Shown here: in pieces, positions 1 to 10,100 of the stretch | Layout: each line of letters begins with the position of its first letter | How positions within the stretch are numbered: position 1 is the first letter of the stretch | Translations under genes and position numbers: made by a program | Assembly: GCF_004798865.1 (NCBI RefSeq) | Contig: NW_025336576.1 | Coordinates: 1,849,677-1,913,676 of the forward strand | DNA from: Varanus komodoensis | Lineage: Eukaryota > Chordata > Lepidosauria > Squamata > Varanidae | DNA length: 64,000 bases | Direction: 5' to 3' | Notes under the pieces: model-generated | The model's database searches: none | Told to the model about the DNA's origin: nothing | Seen by the model: the letters and a program-made list of their open reading frames with translations, nothing else

Positions 1-235
1 CTGTGCCTGCAAGAGCATGTGGGCCTGAGCGGGAGGCCCGGGCTGGGATCCTCCCTCAGCCCCGAACGCTCAGGCCAGGGGGCACTTGCTCTCTACCACA
101 GCCCACGAGCTGCAAGGTGGGCGGTCGTTCTGGCCCCCCTCTTGGGCCTGAAGTCTGCAAGAAGCACTCCCTCGCTCCCGCTCGCTCTCCCCCCCCCCCC
201 CGCAGGACTGGACCCACCGGCGGAGGACCACGCAC

Positions 236-3200
236 CCACAACGGCCAGGGAGGGCGGGCAGGGCCAGTAGTCCGTCTCGATCTTGGCTGGCTGGCCAGGC
301 TCTGGCGGCTGGGCGGCTGGGAACTTGGAGGACTCGATGATCTGGTCCTCGATCAGGTGCTTGCTTTGTGGGGCAGGGGCCGCCAGGGACTCTGGAACAG
401 AGCGAGGGCAGCGCTGGGCTCGGCTGAAGCCTCCGTGCCTGGCCACCCGCCCTGGGCCCTTGGGCAGCACCTACCCCTCTGTTTGTAGATGGGGGGCTTC
501 TTGTAGAGGTTCGTCTCCGTCGCATTGGTATCTGGGGAAGAGCAAAGCTCAGGGCCAGCAGGCCCACCCTGGGGGCTCCCTGAGGGGCCCCTGCTGAGCC
601 GTTCTGTCCCCACAGAGGCACCGCCCCCCCCTCCTGCCCCATTCCTCCCTCCTCGGGGGGCCAGGCCTTCCTGCCCAGGCCCCTGGGTGGCTGAAGGCAG
701 AGGAGCTGCCGCCCTCCAGCAGCTGCATTCCCGGGTTCCCGGGGAAGCCAGGAGGTAGCCGAGGGCCCGGAGCGCCTCGGAAGCGGATCCGCCTGCCCTG
801 CCCACCAGAGGGCTGTGGCTAGCGGGGGGCGAGGGTGAGGTCACCCTGGGAGCTGTGGGCAAGGAACTGGGGGGCAGTACCGGGACGGTGGAAGTGGTGG
901 ATCCCACTGCGGCTGGCGCCGCTGGTCCGGCGACCGGCTGCCTGGGTGGCGCTTCCGGGAGACTTGCTCTCCATCCAGTCCCGGCCGACCTGCAGGTAAA
1001 AGGTGGGAGCCACAGGCAGGCAGAGGCTGCAGCCTCCTCCTGCAGCCCCCCAGCCCCCCACCCATCGTTCCTCCCCCTTGGGGGCCCTTCCATTCTGCAA
1101 GCGCCCTCCCCTGCGCAGGGACATTGGCAACCAGTCCCAGGGGAGCCCCGTGGCAGCCTCCGTGGGCAAGAGCCGCAGCCTCTGGAAGATCAACCCTGCA
1201 GCTTCGGAAGGCAAATCAGGGAAGCTGCTGGGAGCAGCTCGGGGGCGTGAGAAGGGGTTCTGCAGCAGCCCGTGTGTGCATACACACCCGCCCACGTGCC
1301 TGGGCTGGATTAGGGATGCCACTGGGGGAGGCGGAGGCTCTTCTCTCCCTGGCCCTCCCTCCCTCCCTCTGCATCCTGTCTTGGCAAAACATCTCCAAGA
1401 CAACCTGAAGGGGCACTTACTTCTGGCGAAGGAGGAGGAGACAGAGACTTGGGGGAGAGTGAGCGCTGCGGGGAGGGGGGAGAGAGAGCGTGTCACTCGA
1501 GTCACTCGTCACTCGCAGGCTGGCAGAGGCACCGCCCACGTGGAGTCCTGCGCGGAGCCTTCCCCCAGCCGCCCCCGTGCTCGCGGCAGTGCCGCAGGCA
1601 AAGCGAGGGTCCCCCAGAGCTGGGCAGAGGCCCCCCCGCACCGCGCGGGGCCGTGTGGGGGCCGGGGCTGGCTCACCTCTCGGCTGCTGGGCCTCTCCAC
1701 GTGGTCCAGGAGGGAGTAGGTGAAGTGCGGCTCGTAGATCATCAGGTCGGGGCGCTCAATGTCCAGGATGGCCTTGTCCTTGGGGAGGGCCGCCAAGTCC
1801 TTGTAGGCCAGGACCTCATCATCCATGCGGGCCTGGGGAGGGGAGGCGAGGGAGACGGGTGGGTGCTGGGAGGCGCGGGCCTCGGGCTCGCTCTCCCAGC
1901 CACTCCCCGCCCGTGTGCGAGGAGCCCTACAAAGAACGAGAGGCGAGGGCTGGGCCCCGGCGGGACAGCCGGGACACTGGGGGGCTGCGCCTGGAAAGGC
2001 CCCACAGCCATGGGGCAGCCCGCACAGACGGACAGCGCCGAGCAGGCCAGGGAGACGGTGGGAGCCGTGTGCCTGGGCCGGCACTGCAGGCCCCTCCGTG
2101 AGGCGGCGCTGCTCTTCCCCAGCACGGGGGCGGCCAGGCAGAGGCAGGAAAAGCACAGCGCAGGCAGCATCGGCATCGCAGAGCACTGGGCGCCTCCCCC
2201 AGCATGCGGCAGGCCTGGAGCCGAGCACATGCGCCCCCTCCTGCCCTTGCTTCAGGCACCATCGAGCCGGCCACAGGCGGGCCTGACCTGGCCGTGGCTC
2301 CCGCCGCTTCCAGCTTCCGGCTTTAGGGCTTTGCAGCGCAGCTCAGCCACTGGTTTTTGCAAGGCGCCTGCAGAGCACCGTGTGAGCAGGCACGGCCAAC
2401 GGTACTCACCACGATGCTGGAGGGCGACCCTGGGACACTGGAGCCCCGGGAGGAGCTGACGCTCCCTGGGGAGGTCAGCTGCTGCTGGAGAGAAGGAGGA
2501 GAGCTTGGTCGGAAGCCCTGCAGAGGGCAGGCAGGGCTTGCGGGAAGGGGAAGCTTCCGGTAACGGGTGGAAGACACAGAGGACAGAAACAAGTTCTGTG
2601 GGTCCCAGGAAGGGCAGCCCTGCAGCACAGGTCCCGGTAAGCGGGGCCCCGTGCGGCGGACTGCACCTGGGGAGCCGCACCTGCCAAATACAGAGCACGC
2701 TCCGGAAAGCACGCCAACCCCTGGATGCCAAGGAAGTCACGGCAACCGGTCCTGGAACACGGCCAGGACTCCCGAGGCACCTGAAAGACTAATCAGTTTC
2801 CCTGGAGTGTAGCCACTTCAGCCCTCGATGCCGGAGTTTGGGCTGGACCGATCCTGCTCCCTCCCTCCCTCGTCCAGGTCTGTATTCTGCCAGCTGCCGG
2901 GTATTTATTTATTTATTTAAACATTTTTATGCCGCCCCATTCGCCGAAGCCTCGGGGCGGCTCACATCACTAAGTTAAAATAATTATAATATAAATTAAA
3001 AATATAAATATTAAATTAAAAATACAACATCTGCTGCTGTGCCACCCACTGCAGTTTTCTGCAGCATTCCTAGACTGGAGGAAGGCGCCACTGAGGTGCC
3101 ACGAGCACACCGGCTGCGTTGGAGGTGAGCGATGCCGAACGCCTTGCGGAAGCGTTTGGAAAGAGTCCCTGCCGCTCAGTTGCAGCTCACGCCTTCTCCG

Positions 3201-6200
3201 GGAAAGGAGGGGCTGCAAGGGGCCAGGCCTCTCCCATCGCGACGTCTGGGAGCCTCTGCGTGGCCTCTCGGCCCCCAGCTTGTGGCTGCCCTGGCCAGAC
3301 GCACCAGTGAGAAGCCTGGGCGTCCCCCACCGGCTCCCGGCTCCGCCAGCAGCCTGAGGTGGGCCGGTCTCTCTCTGGGCCTCCGTCAGCCTTCGAGCTC
3401 GCTGCGAGGGCCCAGCTTCGCGCGGATTGCCCCCCTAGGATGTGCCAAGCACTTCCAGCACCCGAAAACCTGCCCACACACACGGAGGGCCTTTGGACAC
3501 TCCCTCTCCTGGCCAGCGACCACCAGGGGGTGCAGTGTCCTGCACACACGAGGTGCCAGGTTCACACTGCAAGGGCGTTTCCAAACGGTGCCTTGGTCGC
3601 TCGGATGGCAAGCCTGCACGAGGGGCGCTTCTCCCAAGTGGAGTTTGATTTCTGCAAGAGGAGCGGCCACACGACAAAGCTGCACATTGTCAGGAAAAGC
3701 CCCCCCCCCCGCCGTCAGAGCAATACGACCGTGGGACCAGCTGCCTGGCGAGGGGGGGCACTCCCACACTGGGGACGTTCAAAAAGAAACTGGGCAGCCC
3801 TCTGAGTGGGGTAGGGTGACATCCTGAGCGTGGTGTCCTGCAACTCGATGGTCTTCATGGCCCCTTCCAACTGTACTATTCTGCGATTCTATGAAAACAG
3901 GGAATAACAGGCGAGGGGACCTGTTGTTATATTGTTATCTTTAAAATGTTTCAGGTAGGACCTCACTGGTACACATTTACCAATGTAATTACATATTTGT
4001 TTATGAACAGTATTTGTAAACTACCCAATAACAAATGTTCTCTTGACAATTAATAGTAACAATAAATTATATGTAATGTAATTTTATATAGCAGGACAGG
4101 GGAGATCCGCATGGGAGATGAGATAAGGCCGGGGACTTAGGGGCACAGATTAGAGTCACCCCCCTAGAAGTGGAGGGGCTCCTCAGGGCACTGGATGTTA
4201 CAAAGGTGCCAGGCCCTGACGGGTTACATCCGAGAGTACTTCGAGAGTTGGCAGGGGTCCTCTCACGCCCGCTGGCCTCCATTTTTGAGACCTCGTGGAG
4301 AACGGGTGAAGTCCCAGAGGACTGGAGGGTGGCATCAGTGGTCCCAATTTTCAAAAAGGGTAGTAGAAGGGACATAGGAATTACAGACCTGTTAGCCTTA
4401 CGTCCATTGTAGGAAAATCAATGGAAAGGCTCATAATAGAGAGAGATCTAGTGATGCTAGATAGGGAAGGGAGGCTGGCAGCCACACAACACGACTTCCT
4501 GCCAGACAAACCTTGTGGAATTCTATGACAAGGTTTCGATGTGGCTAGATGGAGGGGATGCAGTGGATGTGGTTTACCTGGATTGCAGCAAGGCCTTTGA
4601 CAAAGTGCCCCATGACATCCTGGTGGAGAAACTGAGGAGTTTTGGGATAGACCAATGCCCTGTCCGATGGATTAGGGCAGGGGTCCTCAAACTTTTTCAC
4701 CAGGGGGCCAGCTGAAAGGTGCTGTGCTGGGTGTGGGCCGGAAAGGTAGTGCTGGCGGGATGCACGGCGAGGGAAGGCAAGGCAGGGCAGGGCAGGGCAG
4801 GGGCCTGCACGCACTGCAATGCAGAGGCTTGCTCGCTTGGAGATGGTTTTCTCCGAGTGAGTCCAAAACGATCTCCTTGTGAGCAAGTCGCCAGCTCCCT
4901 GCATGGGGGGCAAGGTGGGTGGCAGCGGGCATGTGTGGCATGCGCATGGTGCATGGGCGCACACGTGGCGCATTGAAAACCTCTGAGGCAGGCCAGATAA
5001 ATGGCCTGGAGAAGAGGAGACTCAGAGGGGATCTGTTGGCAGCATACAGGGATGTGAGGGGGTCTCACACGGAGGGGGGCAGAGACCTGTTCTCCCCTGT
5101 GGAGGAAGGCAGGATGTGCTCCAACAGAGCAAAGCTCAGGGAACCCAGGTTCCATGTAGATACCAGGAAGCACTTCCTGACAGTCAGGACCCTGAGGGGG
5201 TGGAATGGGCTTCCACAGGAGGTCGTTGAGGCCCCATTGGTGAGGGTGTTCAAAGATAGGCTGGACGTGCACGTGGTGGGCATGTCGTGAGCGGAGCCGG
5301 GGGTCAGGCTAGATGGCCCAGGAGGCCCCTTCTGACTTGCTCTGTTCCTATGTTTCTATATTAACTGCAAATATTTTATACGCTCCATATTCGTACAAAA
5401 AAGCAGTCACTTGTTGCAATCAAATTACAAAATGCCCTTCCAAAATGAGAAGAAAATGAAAAGAGCAAAACAAGAGTCCGTAAAGCTTATACCTAATGGC
5501 ACCAATCTTTATTTAACCCCCGTGTGCGCAGCTGCACATCTCGCCTTTCAGCAGCCTGACGTCGCTCTGAAAGCACTGGCAGCAGCTCCTGCCTCACCAG
5601 AGGCTCAGATTTGCTCTCTCGCGAGGGGAGCCACACGGTGCCGCGTCGGCCCCGCCACAGCTCTTGCTCCTTTCGCCCCCCTCCCCACCTTCTCCGCAGG
5701 TATCCCTTTTGCGCAGTTAGTGGCTCCCTTCCAATCCCCTTCTAACCCTCAGATGGGCTTTCCCAGCGGTGATTCCCACTGAGCTCAATGGGCCTCCTTC
5801 CAGGTAAGTGAGGAAAAAGACTAATACGAGGCTATGGGGGACTGGAAGGCGTGCGCAGCCAGGGCTGGGCAGGGCAGGGAGGCCTCACAGGCGCGGCACG
5901 AGATCCGGGCTGCAGACGCAAGCTCCGTTTCATTTTTCCAGCCCTGCAGGTGCTACAACTTCAGGGAGGATGCTCTGGGTACCTACTTTTAAAACTGGGT
6001 TGGCGAGCAGTTTTTCTTCCAGCAAATCAAGAACACAGAAGCTGTTGCAAAGCGCAGGCAGGCAGGTGGGTAAGAAAAGTGCTGCCTGGAGCACGGTGCA
6101 GCTGAGGGGCGCAGAGGGTCACGGAAGGAGGGCACGCACGGCCTGGCCCAGCGGCGAGCCGGCCAAGGTTTCGCAGGCAAAAGGGCGACTCCCTCTCACG

Positions 6201-6463
6201 CAGAGAGACTCCCTCCCTCCGGACAGCCGGAGGCCTGCTCCCGGCCAGCGTGGCACCCATGTCTCAAGGGCTGATCATCAGATGGATCACGCTGAACCTC
6301 CTTGCAAGGAGGCTGTCAAACCAAGAGGGCACCTGACTGCCCTTCGCAACGCAGCCTCCCTGCAAACGCCTCACTCTGAGCAAATCTCGCCGCTGAAATG
6401 GTAGCGGGAATCTCCACTGAACTAGGCACCCAGCTCAGAAATTACCTTCTGTAGCTTTTCCAT
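236..6463 (-). CDS. DMTN: Dematin (DMTN), 5' half of the coding region, seven exons
   Basis: Dematin bundles actin and links spectrin-actin junctions to the red-cell membrane. Coding exons, 5' to 3' on the minus strand: 6463-6446, 2484-2410, 1832-1677, 1465-1421, 989-881, 531-475, 391-236. All join in phase (616 nt, about 205 codons) with AG/GT borders. Recognisable blocks, in order: LTSPGSV and SVPGSPSSIV; the core KDLAALPKDKAILDIERPDL followed by MIYEPHFTYSLLDHVE; RSLSPKSLSPPPSPE; NLYKKPPIYKQ; SKHLIEDQIIESSKFPAAQP; KIETDYWPCPPSLAVV. These match mammalian dematin closely and collinearly. The next exon (human ETEWRKRK...) and the C-terminal villin headpiece are left of base 1, so the gene is cut by the window. 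The most diverged exon is 881-989, identified by its ending HHFHRP and its phase. Identification is very secure; the mature 5' end is not known. Confidence 0.95.
2902..3010. repeat. Interspersed repeat, T-rich head plus GC-rich core, copy 1
   Basis: A (TTTA)n-like start is followed by the core TGCCGCCCCATTCGCC and GCCTCGGGGCGGCT, then an AT-rich tail. The same core in the same order and orientation recurs at 40449-40560. It is probably the 3' tail of a squamate LINE or SINE read in reverse; the family was not determined. Confidence 0.6.
3666..3893 (+). mobile_element. CR1 LINE, 3' end only
   Basis: This is a degraded CR1 3' terminus. It has the pattern of a mutated 'CATCAGGAAAAACTTCCTGA' block, then GACCAGCTGCCTGG, then CCCCTTCCAACTGTACTATT, and the terminal short repeat ATTCTGCGATTCTATG characteristic of CR1. 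It is 5' truncated, as most CR1 copies are. Confidence 0.75.
4100..5359 (+). mobile_element. CR1 LINE fragment (reverse transcriptase and 3' end), interrupted
   Basis: The plus strand encodes degraded CR1 reverse transcriptase: DVTKVPGPDGLHPRVLRELA near 4194, then VPEDWRVASVVPIFKKGS, then DVVYLDCSKAFDKVPHDIL near 4570-4625. The reading frames are broken. From about 4990 the 3' part resumes (KRRLRGDLLAAYRD, then CR1 3' UTR) and ends near the CR1-like TGTTCCTATGTTTCTAT. Roughly half a kilobase of CR1 is missing in the middle, where a hAT-like MITE sits (4678-4987). Confidence 0.88.
4678..4987 (-). mobile_element. hAT-like non-autonomous element, copy 1, inside CR1
   Basis: It begins CAGGGGTCCTCAAACTTTTT, a hAT/Charlie-type terminus. 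The interior shares a long block with the element at 22061-22325 in the opposite orientation (GAGTGAGTCCAAAACGATCT here, its complement there). The far terminus is not recognisable. A pentamer run of GGGCA (about 4780-4802) lies inside. The element is nested in CR1, so it is younger than that insertion. Confidence 0.7.
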
Positions 6464-6502
6464 TCAGTGAACTCCTGCGGGGTCCAGTTCAGGCATCAAG
6501 CC
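6446..6502 (-). CDS. DMTN: DMTN first coding exon (initiator Met) with 39 nt of 5' UTR
   Basis: On the minus strand, ATG at 6463-6461 opens M-E-K-L-Q-K (human M-E-R-L-Q-K), followed directly by a donor GTAATT at 6445-6440. This joins in frame to the exon at 2484, which begins Q-Q-L-T-S-P-G. The acceptor is a pyrimidine-rich tract ending CCCCGTACAG just above 6502, so bases 6464-6502 are 5' UTR. With only six codons this exon is easy to miss. At least one further non-coding exon must lie upstream. Confidence 0.85.
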
Positions 6503-8116
6503 CTGTACGGGGAGAAGAAGCAGAGGTGTGAGCAGCAGGTCCCCAACGGCCTGCCCAGGGCTAGGGACGGCAGCCAGAGTGCTGCGGGGGCAGAGGAAGA
6601 CTGGGCCCCCTATGGCGCGCCCACAGGCTGCCTGGTCAGCACCGCTCAGAGAACACAGATCACGGACAGGAGGAAAGTGATCGAGCGGCCAGCCAGAAGG
6701 AGCCACGCCCCAAACCCCTCTCCTAGGAACGGCCTTGGAGGCTCATTGGGTGAAATCCAGCATAAGCCCTACTCAGCGTAGACCCAGTGAACTGAACTGC
6801 ACCTAAGTGAGGGGCTGAAAACTTCTCCAAAGGGGTCTACTTGAAGTCGGACGTGTTGGGCTTTACCCTCATGTGGTGCTTTCCCATCAGTAAACTGCCC
6901 ATGGGGGGCTCCACGCGGCTGGTGCCAGGCAAGAGCGGGTGCCTCCCCGGTGCACCCAGCCCCCGCTCTCCTGCGCAGCCTCTGGCAGCTGCTCCCGCAG
7001 CGGCGGCACCTCTGACCAGTTCTGGGCATCGAAGCGGGCATCAGGCAGAGCCCCAGAGCGGCACCGAGGAGGGCTCCATGGAGGAGGGGGCCAGGTGGGG
7101 AAAGGAAGCCCCCCCATCTTGTTTGGTCTCAGTCCTGCCCTCCTGCCCCCGGGAGACTGAGGCCGCCAGGCAGGAGGGGGAGGGGAGTGATGCTAGTGCA
7201 GGAGGAGGGGGGGCCAGGCACATCATGCTGTGCTGGGGGGGGGGGGGCAGCAGGGCAGGGTGGGAGAGGCCAATTCGGCTCAGATCTTCAGCTTGCGCGG
7301 GTAGAACCAGGGTGGCACCAGCGGCCCCCTCCACAGAGGCATGGAGGGGTGCACATCTGATGGGAGGCGGGAGCTGAGGGCGCAAACCTGCTCGGCTGGT
7401 TTTCTGCATCCCTCCGACCCTTCCAAGACTTGGGCCGGGACTCCTTCCGCAGGGCGAACAGGGCGGTTCAGCATCACCCACCCGCCTGGCCTCCTGCTGG
7501 CCCACTGCAGACTCAAAAGTCTGTGAGCAAGCACAGCGGGCGCTCCGAGAGGCCGTGGGTCCCTGCCTGAAGGGCAAAGGGGCCACTCCAGCTGGCAGCC
7601 AAAGCACAGATGCCCTCAACGGAGCTGCGGATTCCCGGCAGGCACGGCACCCCACTGGGCCTCTTGGGAAAGCTGGCTGGACACCCACCAAGTCTGTCCG
7701 TGGCTGCGATGGCTGCAGCCGGGCAGGTGGCCGCCACCTTGCCCCCTGTGGCCACGTGGATGACCCTGAACTGGCTGTGTGCCAGGAACCAGGGCAGGGT
7801 TGCCCGAGGGACAGCCAGATCGTGACATCAGGAGCTGCTTCTGCAGCGGGGCAGCGGGGCCAGCAGAGACCAGCCTTGGCCCCGAGGAGTGGGAGCAGCT
7901 GCGCCCCCCCCCAGAAGGCTCCCCCATCTCCTGAGGCCTCCAGGTGAGCCCGTGGGCCCATCTGCCCTGCATCAGCCTTGTTGTGCAGGCCGATCGCTGG
8001 CCTGGGGCGCAATCCGGGAAGAGCTAACGAGCCGCTAGGCACAAACACACAGCCCAGCCGGGAGGTTCCAGAGAGGCAGCCTGGCAACAGCCTGGCGGCA
8101 GCCCTCCCCTCACTGG

Positions 8117-8148
<32 letters not shown>

Positions 8149-8990
8149 CCCCACATTCAGGGCAGAGGCGGGAGAGGCCGGCACACGGACGGACGGGCGG
8201 GCAGCCGGCGGGCTCCTGCTTCCGGCTTCTCCTTGCACTGTGTCCTGGGGGGAGGGGGTTTGAGGCAGCAGCTGCTTCCACAGACAGGCGGGGTGGGACC
8301 AGGCACTGTTATCTGGCGGCCAACAGGGACAGCCTCAGGGAAATTCAGGAAAACATCACTGCACAGAATCCAAGCACAGAGTGCTGCTCAGGGCACAAGT
8401 GCCCCAGAGAGACGTCTCTGTTTTTCAAGACCGGCAGAGGAGGCCGCCCTGGGAGTCCCGCACCAAGGGCAAAGCGCTCGGAGCGTGCATGCGCAGCAGC
8501 GCCTTCCTGGCTGTGGCACCGAGTGCTGGGCCAGAGCCCTCCTCCTGGCGCACACCACTTGTGCATAAAGAAGCAAGAGTGCAGCCAGGGACAGCAGGTG
8601 GCCCTTGCGTTTAATGCTCGGCTGTGGCTCCATGCCAGGCCGAGACAGAAAGGGGCTCCACGGCCTTTGGAAGGCCTTCTACTTGCAGGCCTTTTTTCTG
8701 CCACAGGATTTCTGCTGTTCTGCGTGATTTTGCCCTCACCACGACACAAACCACCCTGAGCATGCTGTCTGCCCCCGGGCTTCTTGCTGAGGCAACACGG
8801 GAGCCCCCTCGGGAACGGGCATGAGCAAAGTGGCACGCGAGTGAGCCGGACCAGTGCACTGCCCACCCTCCCCCACGCCACCGGCCCTCCCGCGGAGCTT
8901 GGCCGAATCGCCTTCTGGATGCCCCCGGCTCCCCCACAGAAGAGGCCACGACCAGCCTGCCCGGTTCCTCTGCCCTGAAAGCCCCGTCTG
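6503..8990. other. DMTN upstream intron, no gene seen
   Basis: GC-rich sequence between the first coding exon and the upstream CpG island. Long open frames exist on both strands but show no homology or splice-consistent exon pattern. The only repeat noted is a short tetranucleotide run (8115-8150). Confidence 0.5.
8115..8150. repeat. (GGCA)n microsatellite
   Basis: About nine tandem copies of GGCA read directly from the sequence, in the presumed DMTN 5' intron. Confidence 0.95.
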
Positions 8991-10100
8991 TGCGTGGGGC
9001 CGGGAGCGGGGTGGGCGCCGGATAAGGCTGCATTGTGTGCGCCAGGCAGGGAGGAGCGCTGGGCCTGCGCTCACTTTTTCCACGAACGCCGTGCTCACAA
9101 AGCGAGCGGGGCAGGACTGCCGGCCGGCCAGACTGGGCGCCCCCTTGCTCACAACAGCCTCGCCCGGTGCCCCCGGAGCCAGCTGGGGCGGGGGGGGGGG
9201 GGGGCCGGCGCCCCCCCGTGTGGGGCGGCGCCCCCGGCCCCGGGGGGGCCGGGGGGCCCGGGGGGGGGGGGGGGCATCCCGCGGACGAGCTGCGGCTGGC
9301 CTGAGCGCGTCGGGCAGGTGTTGGGGCCAGAAGGCCGGCTGCCCCCAGAAAGGCCCTCGCCACGCCACGCGTTTCGCGCCCCGCACGGCCGGCCTGCCGG
9401 GGCAGAGCCAGGGGCGAGGGAGCAGGAGCTGGGGCAACCGCCGGCCGAGGCGGGCAGGGAGGGGCGGCATCGCGGCTCGGCTCGCTCGCTCGGCGCGGCG
9501 CGGCGCAGCTCGGCTCGGCCGGCTCCCCGCGCCCCCGCTTATCGGGAGCGCCAGCCCCGCCGCCGCCGCGCCCGCTCCCTGGCAACCGCCAATCTCCGCG
9601 GCCAGCCGCGCATTCCCGACCAGCGCCCGGGCTGGGAGCTGCTCGGGCACGTGAGCGGCCGCGCCGGGCGCCGCAAATAAGCGGCCTCGGGAGCGCCCGG
9701 TGCGGCGCGAGGGGGGCGCCGGAGCCTCGTCCCCCGGCAGGGGAGGCGGGCCCGTGGGAAGGTCGCGGAAGGCGCCGGGCACGAGGTGCACACGCACCCG
9801 GGCGGGCGGGGGTCCCCGGCGGGGGCGCGGGAAGGGCGAGCGAGCCGCCGCGCTGCCCCCTCCCTGCCCGGAGCAGGCCCCTCCCTGCGGCCCGGACGGT
9901 GTTCCGCGGCCCTCCGGGGCGACTGCGCCGCCGCCTTCGCTTGGCCCCGTCTCCCACCGCGCGGCTCGCCTGCAAGGCGCCCGGAGCGGCACCCCCGGGC
10001 TCGGCGGGGAGCGGCTGCCCCTGGGCGGGCCAGGAGGCGCAGTGTGGGGCAGCAGCTCATCAGACCCACGGAGCCAGCGGGCCGTGACCCGCCAGGTGCA
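8990..10100. promoter_or_regulatory. CpG island, candidate DMTN promoter
   Basis: CpG density rises sharply, with CGGCGCGGCGCGGCGC-type tracts, a CCAAT box (CCGCCAATC near 9583), an RFX-like half site (GGCAACC near 9574) and a GATA motif on the minus strand (CGATAAGCGG near 9542-9533). GATA motifs would suit an erythroid gene. The island lies 2.5-3.6 kb upstream of the DMTN initiator exon, so it is a natural site for a non-coding first exon. I could not settle on a donor site here, so assignment to DMTN is inference. Confidence 0.55.
9185..9274 (+). repeat. Poly-G tracts, G-quadruplex-prone
   Basis: Within 90 bases there are at least five runs of seven or more G on the plus strand, two of them over ten, separated by short C-rich spacers. 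The G-rich strand is the non-template strand for a plus-strand transcript and the template strand for DMTN. Confidence 0.85.

Larger units (their letters stand above)
2485..6445. other. DMTN first coding intron (about 4 kb)
   Basis: This stretch between the first two DMTN coding exons holds no exon that I can support. It contains a T-rich interspersed repeat (2902-3010), two CR1 LINE pieces (3666-3893 and 4100-5359) and a hAT-like MITE (4678-4987). I see nothing recognisable in 3010-3660, 3900-4090 or 5360-6440. Confidence 0.6.

Noticed and set aside
2902-3010. Possible CRISPR-like or tandem array because the core recurs at 40.4 kb
   Set aside because: Only two dispersed copies with AT-rich tails exist and no spacer structure; this is an interspersed repeat.
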